A stretch of 37,948 nucleotides of DNA from Pseudomonadota bacterium (GCA_021795795.1 JAJYPA010000022.1:1-37948); one strand, 5' to 3'; positions 7,068-15,343 are shown, counted from the first letter of the stretch. Translations and numbers: made by a program. The notes: a model not told the origin generated them from the sequence alone.

Positions 7068-7982
7068 CTAACGTCTGTCTGGAAACTGTCCGTTTCGGAT
7101 GAATCGATCAAAGGTATCTTCTTCACCCTCTTCGGCATCATGCTGAGGCCGTTGCCATTCGGCATCAGGCATCAATAACAGTGTCAGCGTGTAATCGTAC
7201 TGACCTGCCGCACGAGTCATTTCGGTAATCTGCATGCTGGACGGCTCGCGGGAAAACCATGACTGCGCCCGGCCCGTGCGGCTATCGGCCATGTCAAAGG
7301 CGTTGTGGCTGTGCGCCAAGGCATCGCGGGGCAACTCGATAGTGTTTCGCCGGGTTGCAAAATAGGCTCCGGACCTGAGCGCCGCCATATTCGATTTGGC
7401 CCACAGCATGTGGTCGTCGCGGCTTGCTACCAGGACAGCACGTTTGGGCGCGATTTCGGTCCAGCGTAAGGCGGCAGCAGTCAGCGACACGCCATAGCGG
7501 TCGGCACAATGCCCCAACAGGTCGAAGCTGATCGGTTGTCCGTCGACCTGCCGCCTGAAATCATCCAATGGCATCAACAGGGTCGATGCGAAAAGATCTG
7601 CTTCGGCCTCGATGTCCCGTTCGTTGTTGTCACCTGTCTCGATGTCACCGTCACCACATTCAAAAAGTTCCTGCTGATTACGATGCAGGATATAGTGGCC
7701 GAACTCATGCGCGATCGTGAAGCGCTTGCGGCCCTCTGATGGAGTGGCGCTGTTGTAGAGGATCAGCCACTTCGACCGCGCTTTGTTCGATTTCAGCAGC
7801 CCATCAAAACCATCCAAGTCTTCGCCTTGGATCTTATCAATTGGCGAGTCTGCGAAGCACTGACGCGAATATTCCAGCGCCAGTTCATCCACCTTGACCG
7901 GAAACCGATCCGTCCCGAGCACCGTGTTGAGCATGGTCGAGATACGGTTGGCCTCAGCCATGGGCTTTTTCGCATCCGTCAT
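7068..7982 (-). CDS. ImmA/IrrE family metallo-endopeptidase
   Basis: A 304-aa zinc protease. The motif HEFGH in FTIAHEFGHYILHR (about residues 93-106), followed by an acidic segment with EAEADLFASTLLMP, forms the metal site of the ImmA/IrrE (peptidase M78) family. Such proteases cleave or inactivate a partner XRE repressor after DNA damage, releasing the prophage. The ATG at 7982 overlaps the stop of the XRE gene by 4 nt, so the pair is coupled as in ICEBs1-type ImmA-ImmR. Roughly 150 residues after the catalytic domain are unassigned and may sense the inducing signal. Confidence 0.9.
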   Translation of the reverse strand: MTDAKKPMAEANRISTMLNTVLGTDRFPVKVDELALEYSRQCFADSPIDKIQGEDLDGFDGLLKSNKARSKWLILYNSATPSEGRKRFTIAHEFGHYILHRNQQELFECGDGDIETGDNNERDIEAEADLFASTLLMPLDDFRRQVDGQPISFDLLGHCADRYGVSLTAAALRWTEIAPKRAVLVASRDDHMLWAKSNMAALRSGAYFATRRNTIELPRDALAHSHNAFDMADSRTGRAQSWFSREPSSMQITEMTRAAGQYDYTLTLLLMPDAEWQRPQHDAEEGEEDTFDRFIRNGQFPDRR

Positions 7983-8299
7983 TCGTCTTCCCATGCATCC
8001 AGGATTTTTCGGATTTTTTTCTTGTCCGGCTCGGACATGGCTTTGAACTTGCGGAAAAATGCTTCATCCAGCACGGCCTCATCCGGCGTGGCCGAGGATT
8101 GAGTGAGCAGGAACTCAGTAGTGACATCGAGCACCGCCGCAATCTTGCTGATTTTCTCAGCCGACGGTTTCGGATCTTCCTTGTTCTCTAACTCCCAAAT
8201 GTAGCTCTTGCTGGATTCTGTCAATTCGGCCAGTTGTTCAAGGCTAAGCTTCTTTTGCTTTCGCAGTGCGTGAATTTTGTCGCCCAAGGGGGATGGCAC
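7979..8299 (-). CDS. XRE-family repressor with ImmA-sensitive layout
   Basis: A 106-aa DNA-binding protein. The HTH domain (KIHALRKQKKLSLEQLAEL through YIWELENKEDPKPSAEKISK, residues about 8-50) is a standard XRE/Cro fold; the tail is helical and charged (KKKIRKILDAWEDE). GTG at 8299 is chosen because GAGGAG lies 6 nt upstream; a longer frame from 8380 would run across the promoter region. It is probably the lysogeny repressor, controlling the divergent promoter at 8368-8397 and its own promoter. It is co-transcribed with the ImmA-like protease, its probable antagonist. Confidence 0.88.
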   Translation of the reverse strand: MPSPLGDKIHALRKQKKLSLEQLAELTESSKSYIWELENKEDPKPSAEKISKIAAVLDVTTEFLLTQSSATPDEAVLDEAFFRKFKAMSEPDKKKIRKILDAWEDE

Positions 8300-8333
8300 T
8301 GTTTTCTCCTCAGTAGTCTGATTTAGTCCGCAA

Positions 8334-8421
8334 ATAATACCACCACGCCGAACGAATATGTACCTGCTTGACAAACCCATACCCGACCATCAATAATTGC
8401 GATCGTTCGGTACGCCGAACG
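8334..8421. promoter_or_regulatory. Divergent promoter/operator region of the prophage switch
   Basis: Rightward: -35 TTGACA (8368-8373), an 18-bp spacer and -10 AATAAT (8392-8397). A perfect inverted repeat CGTTCGG-tacg-CCGAACG (8404-8421) lies at the expected start of transcription. Leftward: a -10-like TATTAT on the minus strand (8334-8339), with another CCGAACG copy at 8348-8354 just upstream. The shared heptamer is a good candidate operator for the XRE repressor, blocking both directions. Operator assignment is inference. Confidence 0.6.
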
Positions 8422-8506
8422 CTATCGGTCTGTAAATCCCCAACATGTTGACGGGGTGCTCTGGGCTGGTGCCAACCCGATCAACGCCTTGCAAAGGGGA
8501 ATGACA

Positions 8507-9736
8507 ATGAACGATGCTGAAAATCTGTCCAAACTGCTCGGTCACCTGCCGCCGGCAGTATTCCGTGATTTCATGGTGAGTGAATTCAGTCTGATCATGC
8601 CAGACATGGATAAGGCCCAGGCAAAGCGAGAGCAGCGCGCGACGATGGAGGCCGTCATTTCGTCCCTTGGTGTGGGCGCACGACAGAAAATCGAGGAAGT
8701 GGCCGAGCGCATCATTCTCTTGTCGGATGGCGCCGGGCAAGACGTCATCGAAGGCATAAGCCAAGACATCTTCGATGACAATGACAAGGTCGAATTTGCG
8801 GCAATACGCAACCAGTATGAGCGCGCCCTCTGGCTGTACATCCATGCACCCGCATTGTTCGAGGAAGCGTTTAATGCCCGGCAGGCGGATGTCTTCCGGC
8901 AAAGCGCATCTTGCTACTCAGGCTACGTTGCGCCCAAAGACCTCACTGTCTTGGAGGACGCGGCAGCACGCCAGGCTTTCCACCAGGCCGTCGCCAAGCA
9001 ACTCGGCTGTGCTGAGGATGCTGTCGCCGTGCAGGTTTTCAAGCGGCTGCGACCCGACACGCTCACGGGCGAGGAAGTGGATCTTTATCAGGTCAGCGTA
9101 CATCACAACCAACCTCCGGAGATTGTCGATTGCGTCCAGGCCAGCGAGTTGGTCCCGCAAGAGGTGATCCGGGCAGTGTCTTCCCACATCACATATGAGC
9201 CGGCCAATGGACATCTGGAGGTGCTGTCCAAAGACACCGACGGTCGCGAGGCCCTGGCACGCATCATGGCGGATTCGCTTCTGCAATCGCCAATTACCGG
9301 CGATAAAATCCCACTGAAGCAGTATGACTACCAGAGCCTGGCTGCGCCACGCATCTTCGATCTGTCAGATGAGAATGTGGCATCAGTCAAAGTGATCGAA
9401 CTCGGCTATACGCTGGCCAACCATCGTTCCTTGCTGGTGAAGATCTGGTCGAAGGACGTTGATGACATCTACACCGCAGCACGTTCACTGATCTCCTCGT
9501 CGTTTGATTTCCGCCATCACCAGATCAACTACGCCAAGTTGTCGATCCGCATCAAGAAGGTCGGCAAGGAACGGGCGCGCACGATCAGCGTCATCCTGCG
9601 TGACGACAACAGGTGCAACATCAAGACCAAGCGGGAAAAGGATCGGGCGCTGTGCGACCGCCTGCTGGCCAAGTGGCATTTGGTGAAGGAGATCAGTGAT
9701 GTCGAAGATGAGCCTGCGGACGCGCTCGCTGCTTGA
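8507..9736 (+). CDS. Hypothetical protein, first of an unknown two-gene module
   Basis: A 409-aa soluble protein that I do not recognise. The N-terminal third is helical and acidic, with no membrane segment; the C-terminal third is basic and beta-rich (FDFRHHQINYAKLSIRIKKV, then VILRDDNRCNIKTKREKD). No nuclease or ATPase motif is evident. AAAGGGGA precedes the ATG at 8507 at a good distance; in-frame ATGs at 8501 and earlier are less well placed. The end overlaps the next gene by 38 nt, so the two are translated together. It is transcribed divergently from the repressor and could belong to lysogenic conversion, defence or regulation. Confidence 0.78.
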   Translation: MNDAENLSKLLGHLPPAVFRDFMVSEFSLIMPDMDKAQAKREQRATMEAVISSLGVGARQKIEEVAERIILLSDGAGQDVIEGISQDIFDDNDKVEFAAIRNQYERALWLYIHAPALFEEAFNARQADVFRQSASCYSGYVAPKDLTVLEDAAARQAFHQAVAKQLGCAEDAVAVQVFKRLRPDTLTGEEVDLYQVSVHHNQPPEIVDCVQASELVPQEVIRAVSSHITYEPANGHLEVLSKDTDGREALARIMADSLLQSPITGDKIPLKQYDYQSLAAPRIFDLSDENVASVKVIELGYTLANHRSLLVKIWSKDVDDIYTAARSLISSSFDFRHHQINYAKLSIRIKKVGKERARTISVILRDDNRCNIKTKREKDRALCDRLLAKWHLVKEISDVEDEPADALAA

Positions 9737-10703
9737 ACTGATCGATCTTTTTGAACGGTCGGCCCACGGCATTGCCGATGGGGATGGCCAGCGGCTACAA
9801 GGTGTGCCCGGTTGGGAACTGTCTCGATGTACTGCACTTTCCAATCGGGAAATGGGACAATGGACAGAGCGTCTTGGTTATGCCGGTTTTTACCCGGCAA
9901 CCAAGGGTGATGAACACCTGCCAGTCGAGATCGAGGAAGACGATAACCCGGAACGCTATCGTTACCGGTGCCCCGAGACATTTCGCACAAAATACGTCTC
10001 TGCCGATCTGGTGGCGGTTCATGCTGTCACGACCGCCAAACTGTTGAGCTACTTGGCGGATCTGTTGGCGATTCCACAGGCTCACCGACGCGGCATCGCG
10101 ACGCCGGCAATCGATGGTGTTTTGTGGACTCTCGGCAAGATGCGCATCGGCGATGCACAGGTCGATGTTTGGTTGGCGCGTGGCCTGATTACATCCATCG
10201 ACCAGGTCTTTGCACATTTCCATGCGGCGTCATTACCCGACCAAGGTTTGATCTTCACAACTGGCCAAACTCTGCCAGGAATCATCCCTCCACCCCGGAG
10301 CTATCGCATTATTCCAATCGCCGGCGTTCTGTTGGATCATGCGATCAAGCCATATATCGATGTCGACCTGATCCATCGCTTGCTGGTAGCACCAGTAGGC
10401 AGCAAGGTAGAAAAGTCCCTCCCGGTTCGCTTCGACCCATACACCAATACGCTCGTCATCGCCACCAAGGCCGACAAGCCTTGGACTATCAAAGGCCCCA
10501 AACAGGTGGCTGTAGTCAAATATCTGGTCGAACAGTTCGAAAATGGTCGCACTCGAGTTAGTGCGGGAGAAATTTTGGTTGCTGCACACGGTTCAAGGGA
10601 GGCTGCACGCGGCAAGCGGGTTCCGAGCATCTTCAGCAGTAACAGCCAGTGGCTCGACTACATCGAACATGACGACGATGGGTATGGCATCAAATTGGAA
10701 TAA
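9699..10703 (+). CDS. Hypothetical protein with a C-terminal winged-helix-like region
   Basis: A 334-aa protein, family unrecognised. The middle region (residues about 90-240) is hydrophobic-patterned, with a PPPRSYRIIPI strand. The last 80 residues resemble a winged helix: VAVVKYLVEQFENGRTRVSA, then EILVAAHGS and a strand pair near the end (SQWLDYIEHDDDGYGIKL). GGAG at 9688-9691 is 7 nt before the ATG at 9699; a GTG at 9696 is the alternative. It overlaps the preceding gene and is followed by a strong terminator, so the two genes form a closed transcription unit separate from the early operon. Confidence 0.78.
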   Translation: MSKMSLRTRSLLELIDLFERSAHGIADGDGQRLQGVPGWELSRCTALSNREMGQWTERLGYAGFYPATKGDEHLPVEIEEDDNPERYRYRCPETFRTKYVSADLVAVHAVTTAKLLSYLADLLAIPQAHRRGIATPAIDGVLWTLGKMRIGDAQVDVWLARGLITSIDQVFAHFHAASLPDQGLIFTTGQTLPGIIPPPRSYRIIPIAGVLLDHAIKPYIDVDLIHRLLVAPVGSKVEKSLPVRFDPYTNTLVIATKADKPWTIKGPKQVAVVKYLVEQFENGRTRVSAGEILVAAHGSREAARGKRVPSIFSSNSQWLDYIEHDDDGYGIKLE

Positions 10704-10731
10704 GTCAGAACCAGGATTCAACACCTCGCAC

Positions 10732-10753
10732 AACCGCCTTCGGGCGGTTTTTT
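10732..10753 (+). terminator. Intrinsic terminator closing the two-gene unit
   Basis: AACCGCC (10732-10738), a TTCG tetraloop and GGCGGTT (10743-10749), followed by T residues to 10753. A compact, strong hairpin 29 nt after the stop codon of the preceding gene. Confidence 0.92.
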
Positions 10754-10789
10754 GCTTTCTGGAGTCCGTTTTTCCCTGTTTTAGCTGAT

Positions 10790-10833
10790 CCCATACATCA
10801 GCCCGTACATGGCGGTGGCTGATGCCCGTACAT
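10790..10833 (+). promoter_or_regulatory. Three CCCRTACAT repeats upstream of the early operon
   Basis: CCCATACAT (10790-10798), CCCGTACAT (10802-10810) and CCCGTACAT (10825-10833) lie in the same orientation at intervals of 12 and 23 bp. Within them CATCAGCC (10796-10803) and GGCTGATG (about 10817-10824) form an 8-bp inverted repeat. The block precedes the AlpA-like gene by about 55 bp. It is probably a protein-binding array for an early regulator; the binding protein is unknown. Confidence 0.5.
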
Positions 10834-10886
10834 ACCAAATTTGAAAATGCCCTCACGTTTTCGCAATCACTTGAAAGGAGAAAAAC

Positions 10887-11099
10887 GTGAGTGTCAAACA
10901 TCTCAACCAACGCCAATTGGCCGACCGTTGGGGCCTCAGCGAAGCAAGTCTAGAACGCTGGCGCTCTGAAGGAATCGGGCCTGTCTTTCTGAAAATCCAG
11001 GGACGAGTCTTGTATCGGATCGAGGATATCGAATCGTACGAAGCGGACTGTCTGCGCAAAAGTACATCCGAACGTGCCATTGCAGGAGGTGCAGCATGA
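10887..11099 (+). CDS. AlpA-like / excisionase-type HTH protein
   Basis: A 70-aa protein. Residues 7-45 (LNQRQLADRWGLSEASLERW, then PVFLKIQGRVLYRIEDIESY) form a MerR-like winged HTH of the AlpA/excisionase superfamily. Such proteins act as early activators or recombination directionality factors. The start is GTG at 10887, preceded by GAAAGGAG at about 7 nt. It is the first gene of the long early operon and its stop overlaps the next start by 4 nt. Its position right after the repeat array suggests it could bind there; that is inference. Confidence 0.78.
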   Translation: MSVKHLNQRQLADRWGLSEASLERWRSEGIGPVFLKIQGRVLYRIEDIESYEADCLRKSTSERAIAGGAA

Positions 11100-11581
11100 G
11101 CGACCTCGTGATCAATACTGGTTCACTACCAGAACTCTCCGTCACCCAGCTTGCTGCCATGCCGCAGCAACAACTGCAGGAGTTTGATCTGTCGCTCAAC
11201 ATTCTGGCGACCTGGATCAAGCAGTCGCGGGACCGTCTCAATACCGCTCTGGATCAGCGCTACAACGAGCAGGCCAGGCAGACCTTGCAAGAGTCCGGAC
11301 GGGATTTCGGTGTATGTCATCTCGACGATGGCTCTTTACGAATCACGGTCGACATCCCCAAGCGGGTGCAATGGGATCAGACGCAACTTGCCGAGATCGC
11401 CCATCGCATCGCGGCTTCCGGCGACAACGTCAGCGACTACATCGACGTCGAGTACTCAGTTTCAGAATCCCGTTTCAACGCCTGGCCATCGACCCTCAAG
11501 GAAACATTCGCAAAGGCACGCACCGTCAAACCCGGCAAGGCCAGCTACCGCCTTGCCCTCGTACAGGGGAACCCAGCATGA
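11096..11581 (+). CDS. Hypothetical early phage protein
   Basis: A 161-aa protein, not recognised. The N-terminal 60 residues are helical (SVTQLAAMPQQQLQEFDL; WIKQSRDRLNTALDQRY), followed by a beta-rich half (SLRITVDIPKRVQWD; DVEYSVSESRF). No cysteine cluster or catalytic motif is apparent. It overlaps both neighbours by 4 nt (ATGA on each side), so it is certainly part of the early operon. A role in DNA metabolism is suggested only by the genes nearby. Confidence 0.72.
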   Translation: MSDLVINTGSLPELSVTQLAAMPQQQLQEFDLSLNILATWIKQSRDRLNTALDQRYNEQARQTLQESGRDFGVCHLDDGSLRITVDIPKRVQWDQTQLAEIAHRIAASGDNVSDYIDVEYSVSESRFNAWPSTLKETFAKARTVKPGKASYRLALVQGNPA

Positions 11582-11868
11582 AAACCCAAACCCTGCATCA
11601 GGACTTGCAACAAAAGCTCGGAAGCTGCGTCGGAGAGCATCTCAGCACCAGCATTCGTTACGAGGATCGCTACGGCAATGTCGTGGAGAAGCCCTTGATG
11701 GATGCCACACTCGACGAAGTTGCATTCGCGATCCAGACCTTGTGCCGTGAAAGCTCGGCCATCCATCGCCGCCGCAACGCGCTGGAAACTCTCTATACGC
11801 TGGCACGCGAGCATACCTGCCACGGTGCCGAAACCATCGGCTCAATCGCTGCGGAGGTGACGAAATGA
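11578..11868 (+). CDS. Hypothetical early phage protein
   Basis: A 96-aa protein, not recognised, mostly alpha-helical (LDEVAFAIQTLCRESSAIHR; NALETLYTLAREHTCHGAET). Starting at 11578 gives ATGA overlap with the preceding gene; a longer in-frame extension upstream would run back through that gene and has no ribosome-binding site. Its own stop overlaps the antirepressor start by 4 nt. Confidence 0.7.
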   Translation: MKTQTLHQDLQQKLGSCVGEHLSTSIRYEDRYGNVVEKPLMDATLDEVAFAIQTLCRESSAIHRRRNALETLYTLAREHTCHGAETIGSIAAEVTK

Positions 11869-12614
11869 GCAATATCGTTGCCTTTGACTTTGAATCGCAC
11901 AACGTCCGGGTAGTCGTTGGCCATGATGGCGAACCGATGTTCGTTGCGGCAGATCTGCTCTCAACCCTGAATCTCGACCGCAAGGCGTTGGAGCGCTTGG
12001 ACGATGACGAAAAGGGGGTGAGTTCAATTCACACCCCTGGCGGTAATCAGGAAATGTCGGTGGTCAACGAGTCCGGCCTGTACAACCTGGTGCTAGGCAG
12101 CCGCAAACCTGAAGCCAAACGCTTCAAGCGCTGGGTTACGCACGAAGTGTTGCCCTCGATCCGCAAGACCGGAAGTTATGCGGTACCCGGCTCGGTTGCC
12201 GCACTGCCTGCGCCCACCCAGGATCGCGTGCATGCCATCCTGATGATCGGCGAGGCTGTTGCCAAAGTACCTGGCGTCAAAGCCGGTATCGCCATGGCTG
12301 CGACGCTCACCTGCATCCATGACAACACCGGGCTGGCCATTGAGCACCTGCGGCGCGCGCTGCCGGTGTCCAAGGAGCCGATCTGCAGTCTGAATCCGAC
12401 ACAACTCGGTGAGCGGCTTGGATTGTCGGCCAGATCGGTCAACCTGCGCCTCCAATCCCATGGCTTCCAGTTCAAGAACGACCGCGACGAGTGGGAACTG
12501 ACCGAGTCCGGCAAATGCTGGGCGGAGGCGCTGCCGTATTCGCGCAACGGTCATTCCGGTTACCAGATTTTATGGAATCCGGAAGTCGTCGACGTAATCA
12601 GGGAGGCCGCATGA
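11865..12614 (+). CDS. BRO-family phage antirepressor
   Basis: A 249-aa protein. The N-terminal BRO-N domain (residues about 1-105) carries the family signatures VVVGHDGEPMFVAADLL, the VNESGLYNLVLGSRKPEAK block and KRWVTHEVLPSIRKTGSY. A linker and a C-terminal DNA-binding-like domain (LNPTQLGERLGLSARSVN, then a WELTESGKCWAEALPY stretch) follow. Antirepressors of this type counteract or modulate phage repressors and bind DNA. It sits in the early operon with 4-nt overlaps on both sides; the target may be the XRE repressor, which is inference. Confidence 0.9.
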   Translation: MSNIVAFDFESHNVRVVVGHDGEPMFVAADLLSTLNLDRKALERLDDDEKGVSSIHTPGGNQEMSVVNESGLYNLVLGSRKPEAKRFKRWVTHEVLPSIRKTGSYAVPGSVAALPAPTQDRVHAILMIGEAVAKVPGVKAGIAMAATLTCIHDNTGLAIEHLRRALPVSKEPICSLNPTQLGERLGLSARSVNLRLQSHGFQFKNDRDEWELTESGKCWAEALPYSRNGHSGYQILWNPEVVDVIREAA

Positions 12615-13426
12615 TGAGCCTTCCCATTATCTCCGCTGATCAGCGTCGTGCCGAAAAGCGTGGCGTGAAAATGGCCTTGCTTGGCAAAAGTGGCATCGGC
12701 AAGACCACCCAGCTCAAAACACTGAGCACAGATACCACGCTGTTCATCGATCTGGAGGCGGGCGATCTGGCGGTTGCCGACTGGAATGGCGACACCATCC
12801 GTCCGCGCACCTGGCCGGAGTTCCGTGATCTGGTGGTGTTCCTGGCAGGCCCCAATCCGGCGCTGCCCGCCGATCAGCCGTTCTCGCAGGCGCACTTCGA
12901 TCATGTCTGCCAGGCCTACGGCGAGCCAACTCAACTGGCGAAGTACCAGACCTACTTCTGCGATTCGATCACGGCGCTGTCCCGCCTGTGCTTCACCTGG
13001 GCCAAGGCACAACCGGCGGCGTATTCCGAGCGCACCGGCAAGCCGGATAGCCGGGGCGCCTACGGATTGCTCGGGCAGGAAATGATCACGGCACTCACCC
13101 ACCTGCAGCATGCACGGGGCAAGAACGTGGTGTTCGTCGCCATCCTCGACGAGAAGATCGACGACTTCAACCGCAAGGTGTTCGTGCCGCAGATCGAGGG
13201 CAGCAAAACCGCGCTCGAGTTACCCGGCATCGTCGACGAGGTCGTCACCCTTGCCGAACTCAAGGCCGAGGACGGCACGAGTTACCGCGCTTTCATCTGC
13301 CAAACCATCAATCCATGGGGATTCCCGGCCAAGGACCGCTCCGGTCGGCTGGACGTGCAGGAAGAACCCCACCTCGGACGGCTGATCGCCAAGTGCGCAG
13401 CCGCCACCCCAACAGACAAGGAATAA
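12611..13426 (+). CDS. Sak4-like single-strand annealing ATPase
   Basis: A 271-aa P-loop protein of the RecA-like Sak4 type (phage nucleotide-binding protein). The Walker A motif GKSGIGKTT (residues 25-33) and a likely Walker B strand followed by acidic residues (YFCDSITALSRL) are visible. The C-terminal half has KNVVFVAILDEKIDD and EGSKTALELPGIVDEVV, typical of the core. Such proteins promote annealing or strand exchange with a phage SSB. ATG at 12611 overlaps the antirepressor stop; a second ATG follows at 12614. The next gene is the likely SSB partner, and a Cas4-like nuclease is nearby. Confidence 0.83.
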   Translation: MMSLPIISADQRRAEKRGVKMALLGKSGIGKTTQLKTLSTDTTLFIDLEAGDLAVADWNGDTIRPRTWPEFRDLVVFLAGPNPALPADQPFSQAHFDHVCQAYGEPTQLAKYQTYFCDSITALSRLCFTWAKAQPAAYSERTGKPDSRGAYGLLGQEMITALTHLQHARGKNVVFVAILDEKIDDFNRKVFVPQIEGSKTALELPGIVDEVVTLAELKAEDGTSYRAFICQTINPWGFPAKDRSGRLDVQEEPHLGRLIAKCAAATPTDKE

Positions 13427-13429
13427 ATC

Positions 13430-14050
13430 ATGAGCATGAACTGGAACGATTTCAACGACGCAGAACAACAAACCTCTTTCGACTTGATTCCGAAAGGCAC
13501 GCTGGCGAAAGTCAGAATGACCTTGAAGCCCGGTGGGCACGACGATGCCGCGCGCGGCTGGACCGATGGTTACGCCACCGAGAGCTTCGACACCGGCTCG
13601 GTCTATCTTGCCGCCGAGTTCGTGGTGCTGGACGGGGAATATGCCAAGCGCAAGCTGTGGTCGAACATCGGGCTCCACTCTCCCAAAGGAGATGCCTGGG
13701 CCAACATGGGGCGCACCTTCATTCGTGCCGTGCTCAATTCGGCCTATGGGGTGCTTCCCTCCGATCAGTCGCCAGAGGCACAAAACGCTCGTCGCATCGG
13801 AAGTTTCAGCGCACTCGACGGAATCGAGTTCGTCGCGCGCATCGATGTCGAGAAGGACAGCAAGGGCGAGAACCGCAACGTGATCAAACTGGCCATCGAG
13901 CCAGATCACAAGGACTACGCGGCACTGATTGGATCAGCGCCCAAAGCGCTGACCGGTGGCGGCAGTTCCGGGACGCCGGCGCAGGCAGCCCCAGCCTATG
14001 CAGCCCCGCAGCGTCCCATCTCAACCAGCAAGCCCGCTTGGGCGCAATGA
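13430..14050 (+). CDS. DUF669-like protein, putative single-stranded DNA-binding partner
   Basis: A 206-aa protein starting 3 nt after the Sak4-like gene stop. Its core (residues about 15-150) is beta-rich with LIPKGTLAKVRMTLKP, VYLAAEFVVLDGEYAKRKLW and FIRAVLNSAYGV, followed by a disordered Gly/Ala/Pro-rich tail (GGGSSGTPAQAAPAYAAPQ) that ends in a short terminal segment. An OB-like core with a flexible tail is the layout of phage SSBs that accompany Sak4. The family call is by pattern, not by a clear motif. Confidence 0.6.
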   Translation: MSMNWNDFNDAEQQTSFDLIPKGTLAKVRMTLKPGGHDDAARGWTDGYATESFDTGSVYLAAEFVVLDGEYAKRKLWSNIGLHSPKGDAWANMGRTFIRAVLNSAYGVLPSDQSPEAQNARRIGSFSALDGIEFVARIDVEKDSKGENRNVIKLAIEPDHKDYAALIGSAPKALTGGGSSGTPAQAAPAYAAPQRPISTSKPAWAQ

Positions 14051-14059
14051 GGAGGGATC

Positions 14060-14536
14060 GTGAAATGTTGGATTTGTTCACGCGAGGCGCTTGGCTTTGG
14101 AATCACCGACACGCGGTATTCCATCGCCGACCCCAGGCGCTACCCGGTCAACTGGGTGTTCTGCTCAAAACGGTGTCAGGACGCATTCCATCGGTTCTAC
14201 AACCTGCGCATCGACGCGGAGGAGAAGGGAAAGGAGCGTCCCATGATTGATGCGACCGAATACGAACAGGCCGCTATCCGCCGTTGCCTGAAGGCGTTCG
14301 GCGAAGCGGCAGGTGAAATCGGCTTCGACAAACCCCTTGGCCAGTACAGCGAATCTGAGGCGCTCAAGGTATGCGATGCAATCGTTTCCTGCTTCACCGA
14401 CGCCATGGCCGAACAGCATGCATCGACCGCATTCCCCGCTGTGCGGGGGTTGCCGAATGTGGTGCAGGATCCGTTCGCCGATCTCGAGAGCGATCTGCCC
14501 TGGGAGGATTCAGTCTCCCAGAAAGGCGGTGCGTGA
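14060..14536 (+). CDS. DUF6511 domain protein with N-terminal zinc knuckle
   Basis: A 158-aa protein. Residues 1-45 hold two Cys pairs (CWIC and CSKRC) that probably bind zinc. The C-terminal part, from YEQAAIRRCLKAFGEAAGEI through KVCDAIVSCFTDAM, matches DUF6511 as I recall it from related prophages; function unknown. The frame begins with GTG at 14060 after GGAGGGATC. An internal ATG at 14243, preceded by AAGGAGCG, could express the DUF6511 part alone. It lies between the annealing module and the nuclease, so a DNA-metabolism role is possible. Confidence 0.65.
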   Translation: MKCWICSREALGFGITDTRYSIADPRRYPVNWVFCSKRCQDAFHRFYNLRIDAEEKGKERPMIDATEYEQAAIRRCLKAFGEAAGEIGFDKPLGQYSESEALKVCDAIVSCFTDAMAEQHASTAFPAVRGLPNVVQDPFADLESDLPWEDSVSQKGGA

Positions 14537-15291
14537 TGCTGGATTTCAATCACCGCCCGAAAGTGCATGAGGTCGTGACGGCACACATCGATGTGGCACT
14601 CACCGCCGAACGTGCGGGACAGGAACGGCGCACCTACCTTGGCGCATCCCGTCTGGGTGTGGCCTGCGACCGGGCGCTGCAATACGAGTTTTCCGGAGCG
14701 CCTGCCGATCCAGATCGTGACTTCGATGGCCGTGTGCTGCGGATATTCGAGGTGGGCCATGTGCTGGAAGATCTGGCGATCCGCTGGCTGCGCCTGTCCG
14801 GGTTCGACCTCTACACCCGTACCCGTTCGGGAGGCCAGTTCGGATTCTCGGTGTGTGACGGGCTGATTCAGGGACACGTCGACGGCATCGTTATGGCGGC
14901 ACCTGCCGATCTCGGCTGGACGTTTCCGATGCTGTGGGAGTGCAAAACCATGAACGCGCAGAACTGGCGCGATTGCGTCAAACGCGGCGTGTCGGTGGCA
15001 AAACCGGTCTATGCCGCGCAGATCGGGACCTACCAGGCATACATGGAATCCACGGTCGAAGGCATCAGCCGCAATCCGGCGCTCTTTACTGCCATCAACA
15101 AGGACACGCAGGAACTGTGGTTCGAACTGGTTCCGTTCGATGCGGTGCTGGCGCAACGCTCATCAGACCGCGCCGTGAAGATCATCACGGCCACCGAGCA
15201 CGGAGAACTGCTGCCCCGGTCGTTCAGTGATTCCACCCATATCGAGTGCAAGTTCTGCAGTTGGCAGGATCGCTGTTGGAGGTCCGCATGA
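14536..15291 (+). CDS. PD-(D/E)xK nuclease, Cas4/AddB-like with Fe-S cysteines
   Basis: A 251-aa nuclease. Active-site residues: His and Asp in GHVDGIV (about residue 115) and ExK in LWECKTM (about 134-136). A single N-terminal Cys in GVACDRAL (about 45) plus CKFCSWQDRC near the C-terminus (Cys238, Cys241, Cys247) matches the four-cysteine iron-sulphur layout of Cas4 and AddB. It probably resects DNA ends for the Sak4-like annealing protein. ATG at 14536 overlaps the previous stop by 1 nt (TGATG). Confidence 0.87.
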   Translation: MLDFNHRPKVHEVVTAHIDVALTAERAGQERRTYLGASRLGVACDRALQYEFSGAPADPDRDFDGRVLRIFEVGHVLEDLAIRWLRLSGFDLYTRTRSGGQFGFSVCDGLIQGHVDGIVMAAPADLGWTFPMLWECKTMNAQNWRDCVKRGVSVAKPVYAAQIGTYQAYMESTVEGISRNPALFTAINKDTQELWFELVPFDAVLAQRSSDRAVKIITATEHGELLPRSFSDSTHIECKFCSWQDRCWRSA

Positions 15292-15343
15292 ACGCAGGAC
15301 ATCGCCTCCTCTCAACAAAACCAAAACGAAAGTCAGGTGCAAA

